Shown piece after piece: positions 7,828 to 15,932 of a DNA stretch of 64,000 bases. Numbering within the stretch: the first letter of the stretch is position 1; every line of letters starts with the position of its first letter. The translations under genes were made by a program, and so were the position numbers. Below the pieces are notes generated by a model. The model did no database searches. It worked only from the letters and a program-made list of their open reading frames with translations, and was not told the origin of the DNA. This DNA is from an uncultured Eubacteriales bacterium (lineage in GTDB: Bacteria; Bacillota; Clostridia; Peptostreptococcales; Anaerovoracaceae): contig CAJTYS010000010.1 in NCBI GenBank assembly GCA_910583765.1, positions 1-64,000 on the forward strand, in the 5' to 3' direction.

Positions 7828-10218
7828 CTATTGTTTGAGACGCTCCACCAAACTCTGTCCTCGGAAATTGCGGATCAGGAAATATCCAATGACGCACGGG
7901 ATCAGCACGACGACAGCCACGTAAAGCAGACTGTACAGTAGCGGGAACTGGTACTCCACATAGTGGGCGGTCCCCTGACCGCGTATGAATTGGCAGACCC
8001 CATAGCCTAACAGGGAGCCGAAGATCAGGGAGATCAGCACGTTCCCCACAGCTAAAATCAATCCTTCTCCCATGATCATTTTGTTGATCTGCGAGCCAGC
8101 CATGCCAATGGACTGGAGCATGGCTAATTCCGTTTTTTGGGACAGGAAGTTGGTGATCAGCGTGTTGATCAGGTTGATCAGGCTGAACAAAGTGACAAAC
8201 AGCACCAGGACCATGATCAACAAAAGCATCTGATTGACAAGCTCCTCACCTTCAGCCTGGACCTGACGCAGTGTCACCATGGTGAGCCTAGGCTGCTCAT
8301 CTAAAACCGCATTAAGAGACGCTTCCACCTGGTTTGTCATCTCAGGCTCTGCTTTTACCACGAACTCGTCCCGCAAATTCACGCCGGGCACTTCTTTTTT
8401 CAGCACTTCCTCGGGCAGCAGGAACCAGCCCTCCACCAGGCCCGCTTTGTAATCATCGATAGCTGCCGCGATTTCATAGGTTTTTTCTTTTTCCTGGCCA
8501 TCGTAATAATGGAGCGTCACTTGATCACCAACCTGGAACCGGTATCCATATATTTTCTCGGCCAGATCGTTTCCACAAACAATGATCTGATCTCCCCGCA
8601 GCAGCTGGTCGTAATCCAGACTGCCTTCCTGGACCGCTTCCTTTATGGCTGGCACTTCCTCCTTTGTGAAAGGCATGATGGAATCCTCATTGCCCACCTG
8701 CTCCTTATAATCATAGGTGACGCTGGTATGTTCCAGGGCATAGACTTTTTGCACCCCTGGCAGAGACTGGAGCTCCCTGCGGAAATCATCAGTAAACGGA
8801 TTGGAAAGCTGCAGCTCCGCATCTCCATGCTCTGCTGTTTCCACAGCGTTTCCGGAAAAACACAGCTGGAACTGGCCCATCTGAAATTCTCCGACTTGCG
8901 CGTATTTTTCTCCGTCCGCCGATACCGCGAAGGTCACGGCTCCCATGAAGAGGACCCCTCCCATCCCTAGAGAAAGCATGGTCATGAAAGTCTTTTTCCG
9001 GTTCCGTGCGCTGTTCATCCTTGCCATGGAAAGGGGCGTGATCTTTCTCTGCAGCTTGCTCGATGCTTTGACTGCTTCATCGCCCGCATAAGCTGAATAT
9101 CTGGCAGCTTCTATGGGTGACACGGAGGCCGCCATTTTTGCCGGCTTCATGATGGATAAAAGCACGGTGAGCAAAATAGCCGCTACTACGATGACTGCCA
9201 TGATCAAAGCATTGACAAAGGAAAACCCTCCTGGCCTGGCGATAGCGGAAATGCCAGCTCCCAGCGCAGCTCCCGCGGGCGCTGCCCGCAAAGCCAAGAT
9301 CACGCCTTGTTTTCGCACCAGACGGCGCACTTGTTTTCTCGTCATTCCCAAAGTTCGCAGCTGTCCGTATTCTCTGATCTTTCCGGTGACTGAAATGTAA
9401 AAGACGCTGTAAATCACCATGACCCCCGCGATTAAAATCACTGCGCCGATCACTGCGATGGTAATGGTGTCGCCAGTGATTTTTCCCGGGGAAAGGGTAC
9501 CCAGATAGTGGTTGTTTTCATTGATCTGACTGCGGGGCACGCCGACCTTTTCTCCCACGTTTCGGGCAACGCTGAGGAATTCGTCCTGGCTCAAATCTTT
9601 ACTGCCCTGGATCTTCACAAGCGCGTCATAATTCACGTCTTTCAGGCCTTTTCCCGTTTCCGCGTATTTCTTGGAATGGATGATGGGATAAAGCTGGCTG
9701 TTTTTTATATCTCTTGTGAATCCTGAAACAATACACGACTCTTTTTCTCCGGACAAAAACGGCACCGTGATCTTTGCCCCCACACGAGCCTCCTGTCCGA
9801 TTTTTTCCATATAGGCCTTGGAAACCAGCACTTCGTTTTCCTGCTCCGGCAGCCTGCCTTCTACCAGGTCCACGGCCTTGATGACCTCTGCGCTGCCATC
9901 GTAATACACCTGCCAGATCACATAGTCATCGACCTCCATCTGCTCTCCCTGTTTGTCCAGGGTCAGAAAGGAGATCCGGTCATCCTGCTTCAAAGCAGCA
10001 ATCTGCTCTTTGGTCACATCGTGATAAATCACATCCTGAGCCTGTGCGAGCTGCCGCTGCATGTCCAGCTTTACGGTGCCGGGCATCAGGCCCATGAACA
10101 TGATCAGACAGGCTGCGATCGTGATCGTGACCATAATGAAACCGTTTCCTAGTTTTTTTGATTTTAAATCTGATTTTGCCAGATAGCTAATGATTTTTTT
10201 ATTCTGTGTTTCATACAT
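7828..10218 (-). CDS. FtsX/MacB-type ABC transporter permease
   Basis: A 796-residue membrane protein with two FtsX domains. One transmembrane helix near residue 35 is followed by a roughly 210-residue extracellular domain and three helices (about 250-360). A fifth helix near residue 420, a second extracellular domain of about 240 residues and three C-terminal helices follow. This type III layout couples cytoplasmic ATP hydrolysis to extracellular work, for example lipoprotein or antimicrobial peptide handling, rather than classic transport. The ATPase gene ends ten bases upstream and a two-component system follows in the same direction, a common arrangement for peptide-sensing and detoxification modules. 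A GTG at 10227 is in frame, but the ATG at 10218 has the better spaced AGGTGG site. Confidence 0.88.
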   Translation of the reverse strand: MYETQNKKIISYLAKSDLKSKKLGNGFIMVTITIAACLIMFMGLMPGTVKLDMQRQLAQAQDVIYHDVTKEQIAALKQDDRISFLTLDKQGEQMEVDDYVIWQVYYDGSAEVIKAVDLVEGRLPEQENEVLVSKAYMEKIGQEARVGAKITVPFLSGEKESCIVSGFTRDIKNSQLYPIIHSKKYAETGKGLKDVNYDALVKIQGSKDLSQDEFLSVARNVGEKVGVPRSQINENNHYLGTLSPGKITGDTITIAVIGAVILIAGVMVIYSVFYISVTGKIREYGQLRTLGMTRKQVRRLVRKQGVILALRAAPAGAALGAGISAIARPGGFSFVNALIMAVIVVAAILLTVLLSIMKPAKMAASVSPIEAARYSAYAGDEAVKASSKLQRKITPLSMARMNSARNRKKTFMTMLSLGMGGVLFMGAVTFAVSADGEKYAQVGEFQMGQFQLCFSGNAVETAEHGDAELQLSNPFTDDFRRELQSLPGVQKVYALEHTSVTYDYKEQVGNEDSIMPFTKEEVPAIKEAVQEGSLDYDQLLRGDQIIVCGNDLAEKIYGYRFQVGDQVTLHYYDGQEKEKTYEIAAAIDDYKAGLVEGWFLLPEEVLKKEVPGVNLRDEFVVKAEPEMTNQVEASLNAVLDEQPRLTMVTLRQVQAEGEELVNQMLLLIMVLVLFVTLFSLINLINTLITNFLSQKTELAMLQSIGMAGSQINKMIMGEGLILAVGNVLISLIFGSLLGYGVCQFIRGQGTAHYVEYQFPLLYSLLYVAVVVLIPCVIGYFLIRNFRGQSLVERLKQ

Positions 10219-10227
10219 GACCGCCAC

Positions 10228-10896
10228 CTACCTTCTGACGATTTTGCCGTCTTCAATGCGTATGATCCGGTCAGCGGTCTGGGCGATCTCTTCATTGTGA
10301 GTGATCATGATCATAGTCTGCTGGAATTCCTGGCTGGTGGTTTTCATCAGACTGATGACATCCTGACTGGTGACGCTGTCCAAATTCCCTGTGGGCTCAT
10401 CCGCCAAGACAATGGCCGGCTTGGACGCCAGGGCTCTGGCAATGGCTACTCGCTGCTGCTGCCCGCCGGAAAGCTGGTTTGGCATGTGATGCTTTTTCTT
10501 GGAAAGGCCCAAAATCCGGATAATATGGTCCACCCATCCTTTCTCCCCATGACGGCCATCCAACTCCATGGTCAGGATGATGTTTTCATACACGTTCAAA
10601 ATGGGCACCAGATTATAATTCTGGAAAATGAACCCAATGTTTCGCCGCCTGAAAATCGTCAAAGCGTCATCCTCCATGGAGCCCAGCTCCTTCCCATCGA
10701 TGATGACACTTCCTTCCGTGGGCCTGTCCAGCCCGCCCATCATATGGAGCAGCGTGCTCTTTCCGCTGCCTGATGTGCCTACTACGGCTACGAATTCACC
10801 CCGCTCCACTTCCAGGTCAACGCCATCCAAGGCTTTTACCATGCTCTCGCCTTTTCCATAATATTTTTTTAGATCCATGGTTTTGAGTACTGACAT
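10228..10896 (-). CDS. ABC transporter ATPase (MacB/LolD/BceA type)
   Basis: A 222-residue ABC ATPase with Walker A GTSGSGKST (about residue 40), Q-loop FQNYNLVP, signature LSGGQQQRVAIARAL, Walker B IVLADEPTG and H-loop ITHNEE. The TSGSGKST and the D-loop GNLDSVTS match the MacB/LolD/BceA subfamily that partners FtsX-type permeases. It immediately precedes the permease gene and has a strong AAAGGAGG site. A 188-base gap to the histidine kinase gene, containing a possible TATAGT -10 at about 10952, suggests a separate promoter, perhaps activated by the neighbouring response regulator (inference). Confidence 0.93.
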   Translation of the reverse strand: MSVLKTMDLKKYYGKGESMVKALDGVDLEVERGEFVAVVGTSGSGKSTLLHMMGGLDRPTEGSVIIDGKELGSMEDDALTIFRRRNIGFIFQNYNLVPILNVYENIILTMELDGRHGEKGWVDHIIRILGLSKKKHHMPNQLSGGQQQRVAIARALASKPAIVLADEPTGNLDSVTSQDVISLMKTTSQEFQQTMIMITHNEEIAQTADRIIRIEDGKIVRR

Positions 10897-11084
10897 GTTT
10901 TCTGTCCTCCTTTTATTGTCATGTCCTCAGCTTAACACAGAAAAATCACTATAATCTCTCTGAAAAGTAACAGTTTTGTGAAAATGCCGCCTGATCCGAT
11001 TGCCCCTTGTCAAGTAGACAGGAGAAATAGCTAGAACGCAGCGCAGATGATGCCTGCGTTTTGTTTTGGAGCACAGGCGTTTTT

Positions 11085-12116
11085 CTACGCGCGCCGCTTT
11101 TCAGCTGGCAAAAATACGGAAAACCGAGAGCCCTTCCCTTTCTCGGAAAAGACCTTGACATATCCCTTCTGGGCAGTGATCATGTTCCTGGCAAGATACA
11201 GGCCAAGCCCCAGCCCCTCTTCTCCGGCAGCGTCCCGGCTCCTGTAGAACCGGCCGAAAATCTTTGGCAGCTCTTCCTCCTGGATTCCCATGCCAGTGTC
11301 GATCACCTGGATCTCCACGTACATTTCATAGGAAATGGCCCGCAGGCTGACTGCGCTTCCCCCAGGACTGTATTTCACTGCGTTGTGAACCAGGTTTCCT
11401 ATGGCTTCTCTTGCCCATTTGAAGTCAAAGACCGCTTCTGCCTCCGCCTCACAGTCCAGCTTCATTTCCATGTTTTTTTCCTCAGCCTCCTGGTAAACAT
11501 CGCCTATTACCTGTACAAGCAGGGGCTTGAGCTTTTGTCTGCTGGTCACGCATCGTATGATGCCGTTTTCCAGCCTGGCCATGTCCACCAGGGTCTCGAT
11601 GAGAAATTTCAATTTCTTTGTCTGCTCCATGAGTCTGGCGATAATGTCCCTGTGCGCCTGCGTTTTTTCTCCCAGCAGTTGGCTGTACAACAGGATATTG
11701 GCGATGGGCGTTTTTGTCTGATGAGAAATATCTGCCAGCAGTGTTTCCACCTGTCCTTTCTGCTGCCTGGCGTCTCCCGCGGCTTTCTCTTTGATGCTGA
11801 CAAAACGGGAAAGCTTTGTCTGGAGCAGCGCCAGTTCCGTGTCTTCATCCTGAGGCTTTGGCATGTGCCCGGAAATGGCCTGATCCAGCAGCCAGTCGCA
11901 TTCCCGAAAAATCTCCAGGACCCCTTTTTTGATTTGATGAACAAAAAAAATCAGCAGCAGGGCAATGGCTGCCAATGCTGCTGGTACTAGTAGCTTTGTG
12001 TGGAAATCGCTAAAACAGACATAGGCCGCACCTGCGCAGAGCAGGAGAAACATGCCTCCAAAGATTCCATACTGCCTATAAAACCACTGATCGCTGATCC
12101 ACCTGTCTTCTCCCAT
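11085..12116 (-). CDS. Membrane sensor histidine kinase
   Basis: A 343-residue kinase with two adjacent transmembrane helices (about residues 18-36 and 40-60) and almost no extracellular loop, as in intramembrane-sensing kinases that rely on an ABC transporter for input. It has a HisKA helix with phospho-acceptor His132 in DISHQTKTP and a HATPase domain with N-box IGNLVHNAVKYS, G1 IDTGMGI and G2 GLGLGLYLARN. The ATG overlaps the stop codon of the regulator gene (TGATG) behind a GGAGGAAG site. A longer reading from 12251 is in frame but would run inside the regulator gene and adds no family-like sequence. Confidence 0.92.
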   Translation of the reverse strand: MGEDRWISDQWFYRQYGIFGGMFLLLCAGAAYVCFSDFHTKLLVPAALAAIALLLIFFVHQIKKGVLEIFRECDWLLDQAISGHMPKPQDEDTELALLQTKLSRFVSIKEKAAGDARQQKGQVETLLADISHQTKTPIANILLYSQLLGEKTQAHRDIIARLMEQTKKLKFLIETLVDMARLENGIIRCVTSRQKLKPLLVQVIGDVYQEAEEKNMEMKLDCEAEAEAVFDFKWAREAIGNLVHNAVKYSPGGSAVSLRAISYEMYVEIQVIDTGMGIQEEELPKIFGRFYRSRDAAGEEGLGLGLYLARNMITAQKGYVKVFSEKGKGSRFSVFLPAEKRRA

Positions 12117-12793
12117 CACGCTTCCTCCGTTTTCTTTTCCCATACATATCCAATGCCGTAAATGCTTTTGATCTGCTTTGTGCCCAGCTTGTCCCGCAGA
12201 CGTTTGATGGTCACTGGAAGGACATGATCGTCCACGAACTCTGTTCCCCATACTTTGTCCAAGAGGGTTTCTCGGGAAAGGGTCCGCCCCTGATTCATCA
12301 CCAAAAGTTTTAGCAGCTTTTGTTCGATCCTGCTGAGGGTCACGTCCTCCCTGCCTTTTGTGAAAACCATGGAATCAAAGTCCAGCTTTAGGTCATCGCT
12401 GTAAAACACGCTGCTTTTCCCTTGACCCATGGCCCCTTTGCGGCGCAGCACGGTCCGTACTCTGGCCCGCAGCACCATAAGGCTGAAAGGTTTCGTGACA
12501 TAATCATCGCCGCCCATTTCCAGGCCCCGCACAATGTCCAGCTCCATGTCTTTGGCAGTAAGGAAGATCACCGGCACATCGGAGCTTTGCCTGAGTTCTC
12601 CGCAAAATTCAAAACCATCGCCATCCGGCAGGTTCACGTCCAGCAAGATCAGATCCAGCTGTGTCTTGCCTACAATCTCTCTTCCCTGCCCGATGGTTTC
12701 TGCCTGGATGATTTCCATCTCCGGGCTCTCCAGGGTCATGACGATCCCTTCCCTGAGAGCCCGATCATCTTCTATGAGTAAGAGCCGCGCCAT
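12116..12793 (-). CDS. OmpR/PhoB-family response regulator
   Basis: A 225-residue regulator. The receiver domain has acidic pair ED (9-10), phosphorylation site Asp52 in LILLDVNLPDGDG, conserved Thr in FLTAKD and Lys in DYVTKPFS. The C-terminal winged helix (about 125-222) includes the TIKRLRDKLG recognition helix and the YGIGYVWE wing. It is translationally coupled to the kinase gene downstream and starts one base after the sppA stop. By analogy with BceR- and VanR-like systems it likely controls the ABC transporter genes downstream (inference). Confidence 0.93.
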   Translation of the reverse strand: MARLLLIEDDRALREGIVMTLESPEMEIIQAETIGQGREIVGKTQLDLILLDVNLPDGDGFEFCGELRQSSDVPVIFLTAKDMELDIVRGLEMGGDDYVTKPFSLMVLRARVRTVLRRKGAMGQGKSSVFYSDDLKLDFDSMVFTKGREDVTLSRIEQKLLKLLVMNQGRTLSRETLLDKVWGTEFVDDHVLPVTIKRLRDKLGTKQIKSIYGIGYVWEKKTEEA

Positions 12794-12794
12794 C

Positions 12795-14159
12795 TTAGTT
12801 TCCTATCTGCGCCATATAGCTGATGGGCATGTTTCCCTGCTGCTCCATGAGTTCCAGCAGCGCCGCCACATCGCCCTTCGCTCCGCCGCCTGCTTCTCGG
12901 GCCAGCTTGCTGAACAGAGCTGAAAACAGATTGGAGCTTTCGTATTTCATGTCGTAAACGCCGCAGGTTTCCAGGTTGTACTGGGCTCGCATGTCAGCCA
13001 CTGCTTCCTGTAAGGTGCCGATCTGATCAATGAGTCCGTTTTCCTGGGCCTGCTTTGCCGTGTAGATCCTGCCGTCTGCCAGTTTTTTCACTTGAGAAAC
13101 GTCCATGTGCCTGCCATCTGCCACAATGCCCACAAACTGCTCGTAGGCCTCATCCACCAGGGATTGGAAGATCTCTTGCTGCTCTTTTGTCAGGGGATCG
13201 GTCATGCCTCCCATGGCCTTGTTCTTTCCGGAAGTGATGGTGACGGTTTTAATGCCATGGCGCTCCAGCAGTTCAGACACGTCAAAGACCGTGCCCATGG
13301 TCACGCCAATGGAACCGGTCCAGCAGTTGCGATTGGCGATGATCTTGTCCGCGGGCGCTGAAATATAATATCCGCCAGAAGCTGCCATGGAACCCATGGC
13401 TGAATAAAGAGGCCTGCCCGTGGCTTTGTATTCCAGCAGCTTCAAATAGATCTCATCTGTTTCATAAACGCTGCCTCCTGGCGTGTTGAGAAACAGGATC
13501 AGACCTTTGTTGTTGGGGTTTTGGATGGCGTCATCCAGCCGGGCCAAAGTCCACTTGTGATCATAGGTGCTGGTATTGTAAGCGGATTCGTCCGCCGCGC
13601 CAATGGTCCCATCGATATAAAGGACGCTGATATGTTCCTCGCTGATGTCCGCGAATTTTTCATCCTTGTCTGTGGTCAGGCTGCTGCAGGCCACGCCCAA
13701 AAGGATCATGGCCAGCAGAACGCAGCCGAATATGATCAGCGGCTTTTTCAGGGATCGTTTTCTTCCCATCGTCCCCATTGGCCCCGCGGCAGCGGCTCCC
13801 GGCGGCATTCCCTGCCCTCCTGGACCACCTGGACCTCTTGAGCCGCCCCAAGGCTCCGTGCCCATGCTGCCCTGGGCATCGAAGCTGCCAGAGGCGCGAT
13901 TTGTCTCTGGCCCTGGGATTTCTGTCTGGTTCGGTTCCTGCTGGCCCTCGGGAGCAGCCGCGGAGCCTTGGGAAGCTTCCTCATGCTGGTATTGTTCTCT
14001 CGGATCGCCAGTATATGCGGCCTGGCTTGCCAGCGGCCGGTCGATGGTATAGTAGCGCACGCCATTTTCATCGGGTTCGCTGATGATGCCTTTCTTCTTT
14101 CCTTCTGTGTCCTGCTCTGTTCTTTGATCCATGCTGTTGTCTCTCGTTTGATCGTCCAT
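12795..14159 (-). CDS. sppA: Signal peptide peptidase SppA (S49 family)
   Basis: This 454-residue protein has an unusually long hydrophilic cytoplasmic N-terminus (about 135 residues, rich in Gln, Glu, Gly and Pro, with a GPGGPGGQGMPPG run). One transmembrane anchor follows (about 140-160), then the short-form S49 peptidase domain. The nucleophile Ser lies in the GSMAASGGYYIS block and the general-base Lys in the TSGKNKAMGG segment. SppA degrades leftover signal peptides and other membrane-embedded peptides. Bacillus SppA has been linked to lantibiotic resistance, which fits its position directly ahead of a two-component system and ABC transporter. Typical Gram-positive SppA has about 330 residues, so the N-terminal extension is the odd feature. 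Confidence 0.9.
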   Translation of the reverse strand: MDDQTRDNSMDQRTEQDTEGKKKGIISEPDENGVRYYTIDRPLASQAAYTGDPREQYQHEEASQGSAAAPEGQQEPNQTEIPGPETNRASGSFDAQGSMGTEPWGGSRGPGGPGGQGMPPGAAAAGPMGTMGRKRSLKKPLIIFGCVLLAMILLGVACSSLTTDKDEKFADISEEHISVLYIDGTIGAADESAYNTSTYDHKWTLARLDDAIQNPNNKGLILFLNTPGGSVYETDEIYLKLLEYKATGRPLYSAMGSMAASGGYYISAPADKIIANRNCWTGSIGVTMGTVFDVSELLERHGIKTVTITSGKNKAMGGMTDPLTKEQQEIFQSLVDEAYEQFVGIVADGRHMDVSQVKKLADGRIYTAKQAQENGLIDQIGTLQEAVADMRAQYNLETCGVYDMKYESSNLFSALFSKLAREAGGGAKGDVAALLELMEQQGNMPISYMAQIGN

Positions 14160-14193
14160 GGAGATCCCCCTTTTCTCTTACTTTTTATCCTGT

Positions 14194-14222
14194 ATTTTAT
14201 CACTTTTTTCCCAGTCCGTAAA
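14194..14222 (-). promoter_or_regulatory. Promoter of the sppA-RR-HK operon
   Basis: Minus strand: TTTACG (14217-14222), a 17-base spacer and TAAAAT (14194-14199) preceded by TGA (extended -10), about 35 bases upstream of the sppA start and its AAGGGGG site. Confidence 0.6.
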
Positions 14223-14295
14223 GGTTTTGATTGACAGCGCACCCTAAGGGATAGTAACCTTAAGAGAATCCAATTATCTTAGAAAGGCAAGGACC

Positions 14296-15483
14296 ATGAA
14301 GTATCAGAACATCATCATTGGCAGCGGCGCGGCTGGTCTTTACTTTGCGGCCGCCTGTCCTTCGGGCAACAGTCTGATCTTGGAAAAGACCGGTGCGCCC
14401 GGCCAAAAGCTGCTGCTGGCTGGAAGCGGCCAGTGCAATCTGACCCATGGCGGCAGCATCAAAGCATTCATCAGCCATTATGGATCTGCTGGCAAACGGA
14501 TCCGCTCTGCCCTGTATAAACACAATAATCAGGCTCTGATGCGTTTTTTCATGAATCAGGGAATGGAACTTTTGGAGCGGCCTGACGGAAAAATCTTTCC
14601 TAGCTGCTTGGACTCCCGGCAAGTCCTGGCTCTGCTGCTGCGTCTGAGCAAAGCAAACGGCTGGCAGCTGAAAACCAATGATCCTGTCACTTCCCTGGCA
14701 GTCCAGCCAGATGGGACGTTCCTGGTCAATGGTGAGCTAAAGACCCGACAGGTGATCGTTGCCGCAGGAGGCTGCTCTTACCCTGTCACTGGCTCGGACG
14801 GCAGCATGTTTCCTATTTTAGCGGGACTAGGGTTAGAAATCACCCCGCCTCGTCCTGCCCTGGTGCCTGTCACGGTCCAGGATTATCCTTACCAAGAGCT
14901 TGCGGGAATTTCCTTTCCTAACGCCCAGGTCAGAATTGACGGACAGCTTTTAACAGGCCCCCTGCTCCTGACCCACAGCAGTTTTTCCGGACCAGCTGTT
15001 TTGGACCTGTCCCGATACGCGCGGCCAGGCGGCCTGCTGGAGATCAGCTATGTTCCGGAGCTTACAGCGTTTCCGGAAACTTACGGCAGCCGGCAAAGCG
15101 CTGCTGTATTTTTAGCAGAAAGGCTGGAGCTGCCAAAACGATTCGTGGAAGTCCTCCTCAAACGGTCTAGCATAGAGCCCGGAAAAAAGGCCGCCTCCCT
15201 TTCCGGCAAAGAGCAAAGCCGCATCCTCCGGCTTTTGACCCGGGATACCTTTTCCATCAGCGGCACTTCTGGCTTTTCCTCGGCCATGGCCACTAGCGGC
15301 GGGGTCAGCCTGGATGAGATGGATCTGAAAACCTTTGCCTGCAAAAAATATCCGGGACTCTTTGTGATCGGAGAGGCTCTTGACGTGGACGGAGACACAG
15401 GCGGCTACAATCTGCAGTTCGCCTTTTCCAGCGCTAGATGCGCTGCGCTGGCGGCGGGAACAGTCTGTGAAGACAGTCTCTGA
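14296..15483 (+). CDS. NAD(P)/FAD-dependent oxidoreductase, HI0933 (BaiN/YhiN-like) family
   Basis: A 395-residue flavoprotein with an N-terminal FAD-binding Rossmann motif (IIIGSGAAGLYFAAAC). The family block LLAGSGQCNLTHGG follows, with a middle domain, and a C-terminal FAD-binding motif GEALDVDGDTGGYNLQFAFSS. Members of this family include BaiN, which works on bile-acid intermediates, but most have unknown substrates. It is divergent from sppA. A TTGACA at 14231-14236 is present, but the only -10 candidate (TAGTAA at 14252) leaves a short 15-base spacer. The gene ends before a shared bidirectional terminator. Confidence 0.88.
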   Translation: MKYQNIIIGSGAAGLYFAAACPSGNSLILEKTGAPGQKLLLAGSGQCNLTHGGSIKAFISHYGSAGKRIRSALYKHNNQALMRFFMNQGMELLERPDGKIFPSCLDSRQVLALLLRLSKANGWQLKTNDPVTSLAVQPDGTFLVNGELKTRQVIVAAGGCSYPVTGSDGSMFPILAGLGLEITPPRPALVPVTVQDYPYQELAGISFPNAQVRIDGQLLTGPLLLTHSSFSGPAVLDLSRYARPGGLLEISYVPELTAFPETYGSRQSAAVFLAERLELPKRFVEVLLKRSSIEPGKKAASLSGKEQSRILRLLTRDTFSISGTSGFSSAMATSGGVSLDEMDLKTFACKKYPGLFVIGEALDVDGDTGGYNLQFAFSSARCAALAAGTVCEDSL

Positions 15484-15587
15484 CGTTCATCCATGACTGC
15501 TGATGGACCGGATGGCGACAGCTTTGCCGCTGAAACAGGCGCGTTCCTATTGTGCGAAAGCTGCCGTCTGATGGGTTCATGCATGAT

Positions 15588-15632
15588 AAAAACCGCTGCC
15601 TGGCATTTTGCTGCCAAATCAGCGGTTTTTTC
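15588..15632. terminator. Bidirectional terminator between convergent genes
   Basis: AAAAACCGCTG (15588-15598) and CAGCGGTTTTTT (15620-15631) form a stem flanked by an A-run on one side and a T-run on the other. It can end the flavoprotein gene on the plus strand and the LCP-ddl-thrS-DUF2007 operon on the minus strand. Confidence 0.85.
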
Positions 15633-15650
15633 ATCAATCATGATTGAACC

Positions 15651-15932
15651 TCACTCGCCAAACACATCGAAATCATCTTCCAAAGGAACGGGCACGATGA
15701 TGTTTTTCGCATCTTCCAAGGTCTCTTCCGGCACATAAAGATCAATGGGATAGGCGTTATTGTTTCCCATGGCGATCTCAATGAAATTGCTGGCCGCCTG
15801 GTATTTTTTCACGCAAGGGATGCCCTCGCTTTTCAGCTTGGACTCCAGCAGATCCGCCTGAAAGCTGCTGTCTGCCGTGCATAGGTAGACACCGCCCCGC
15901 CAAGGCTCTTTCTTGTCGTAGTTACTAAACAT
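15651..15932 (-). CDS. DUF2007 family small protein
   Basis: A 93-residue protein with the DUF2007 pattern: LCTADSSFQADLLESKLKSEGIPC, then a strand pair ending in IDLYVPEETLEDAKNII. The fold is ferredoxin-like; the family is annotated as a putative signal-transducing or Zn-ribbon-associated protein but has no settled function. The TTG at 15944 is in frame, but the ATG at 15932 follows GAGGATAAGG at good distance. It overlaps the last codons of thrS by 8 bases, so it is last in that operon. Confidence 0.8.
   Translation of the reverse strand: MFSNYDKKEPWRGGVYLCTADSSFQADLLESKLKSEGIPCVKKYQAASNFIEIAMGNNNAYPIDLYVPEETLEDAKNIIVPVPLEDDFDVFGE

Noticed and set aside
11085..12251. Longer reading of the histidine kinase starting at 12251
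   Set aside because: The extra 45 residues lie within the regulator gene; the coupled ATG at 12116 with GGAGGAAG is clearly better.
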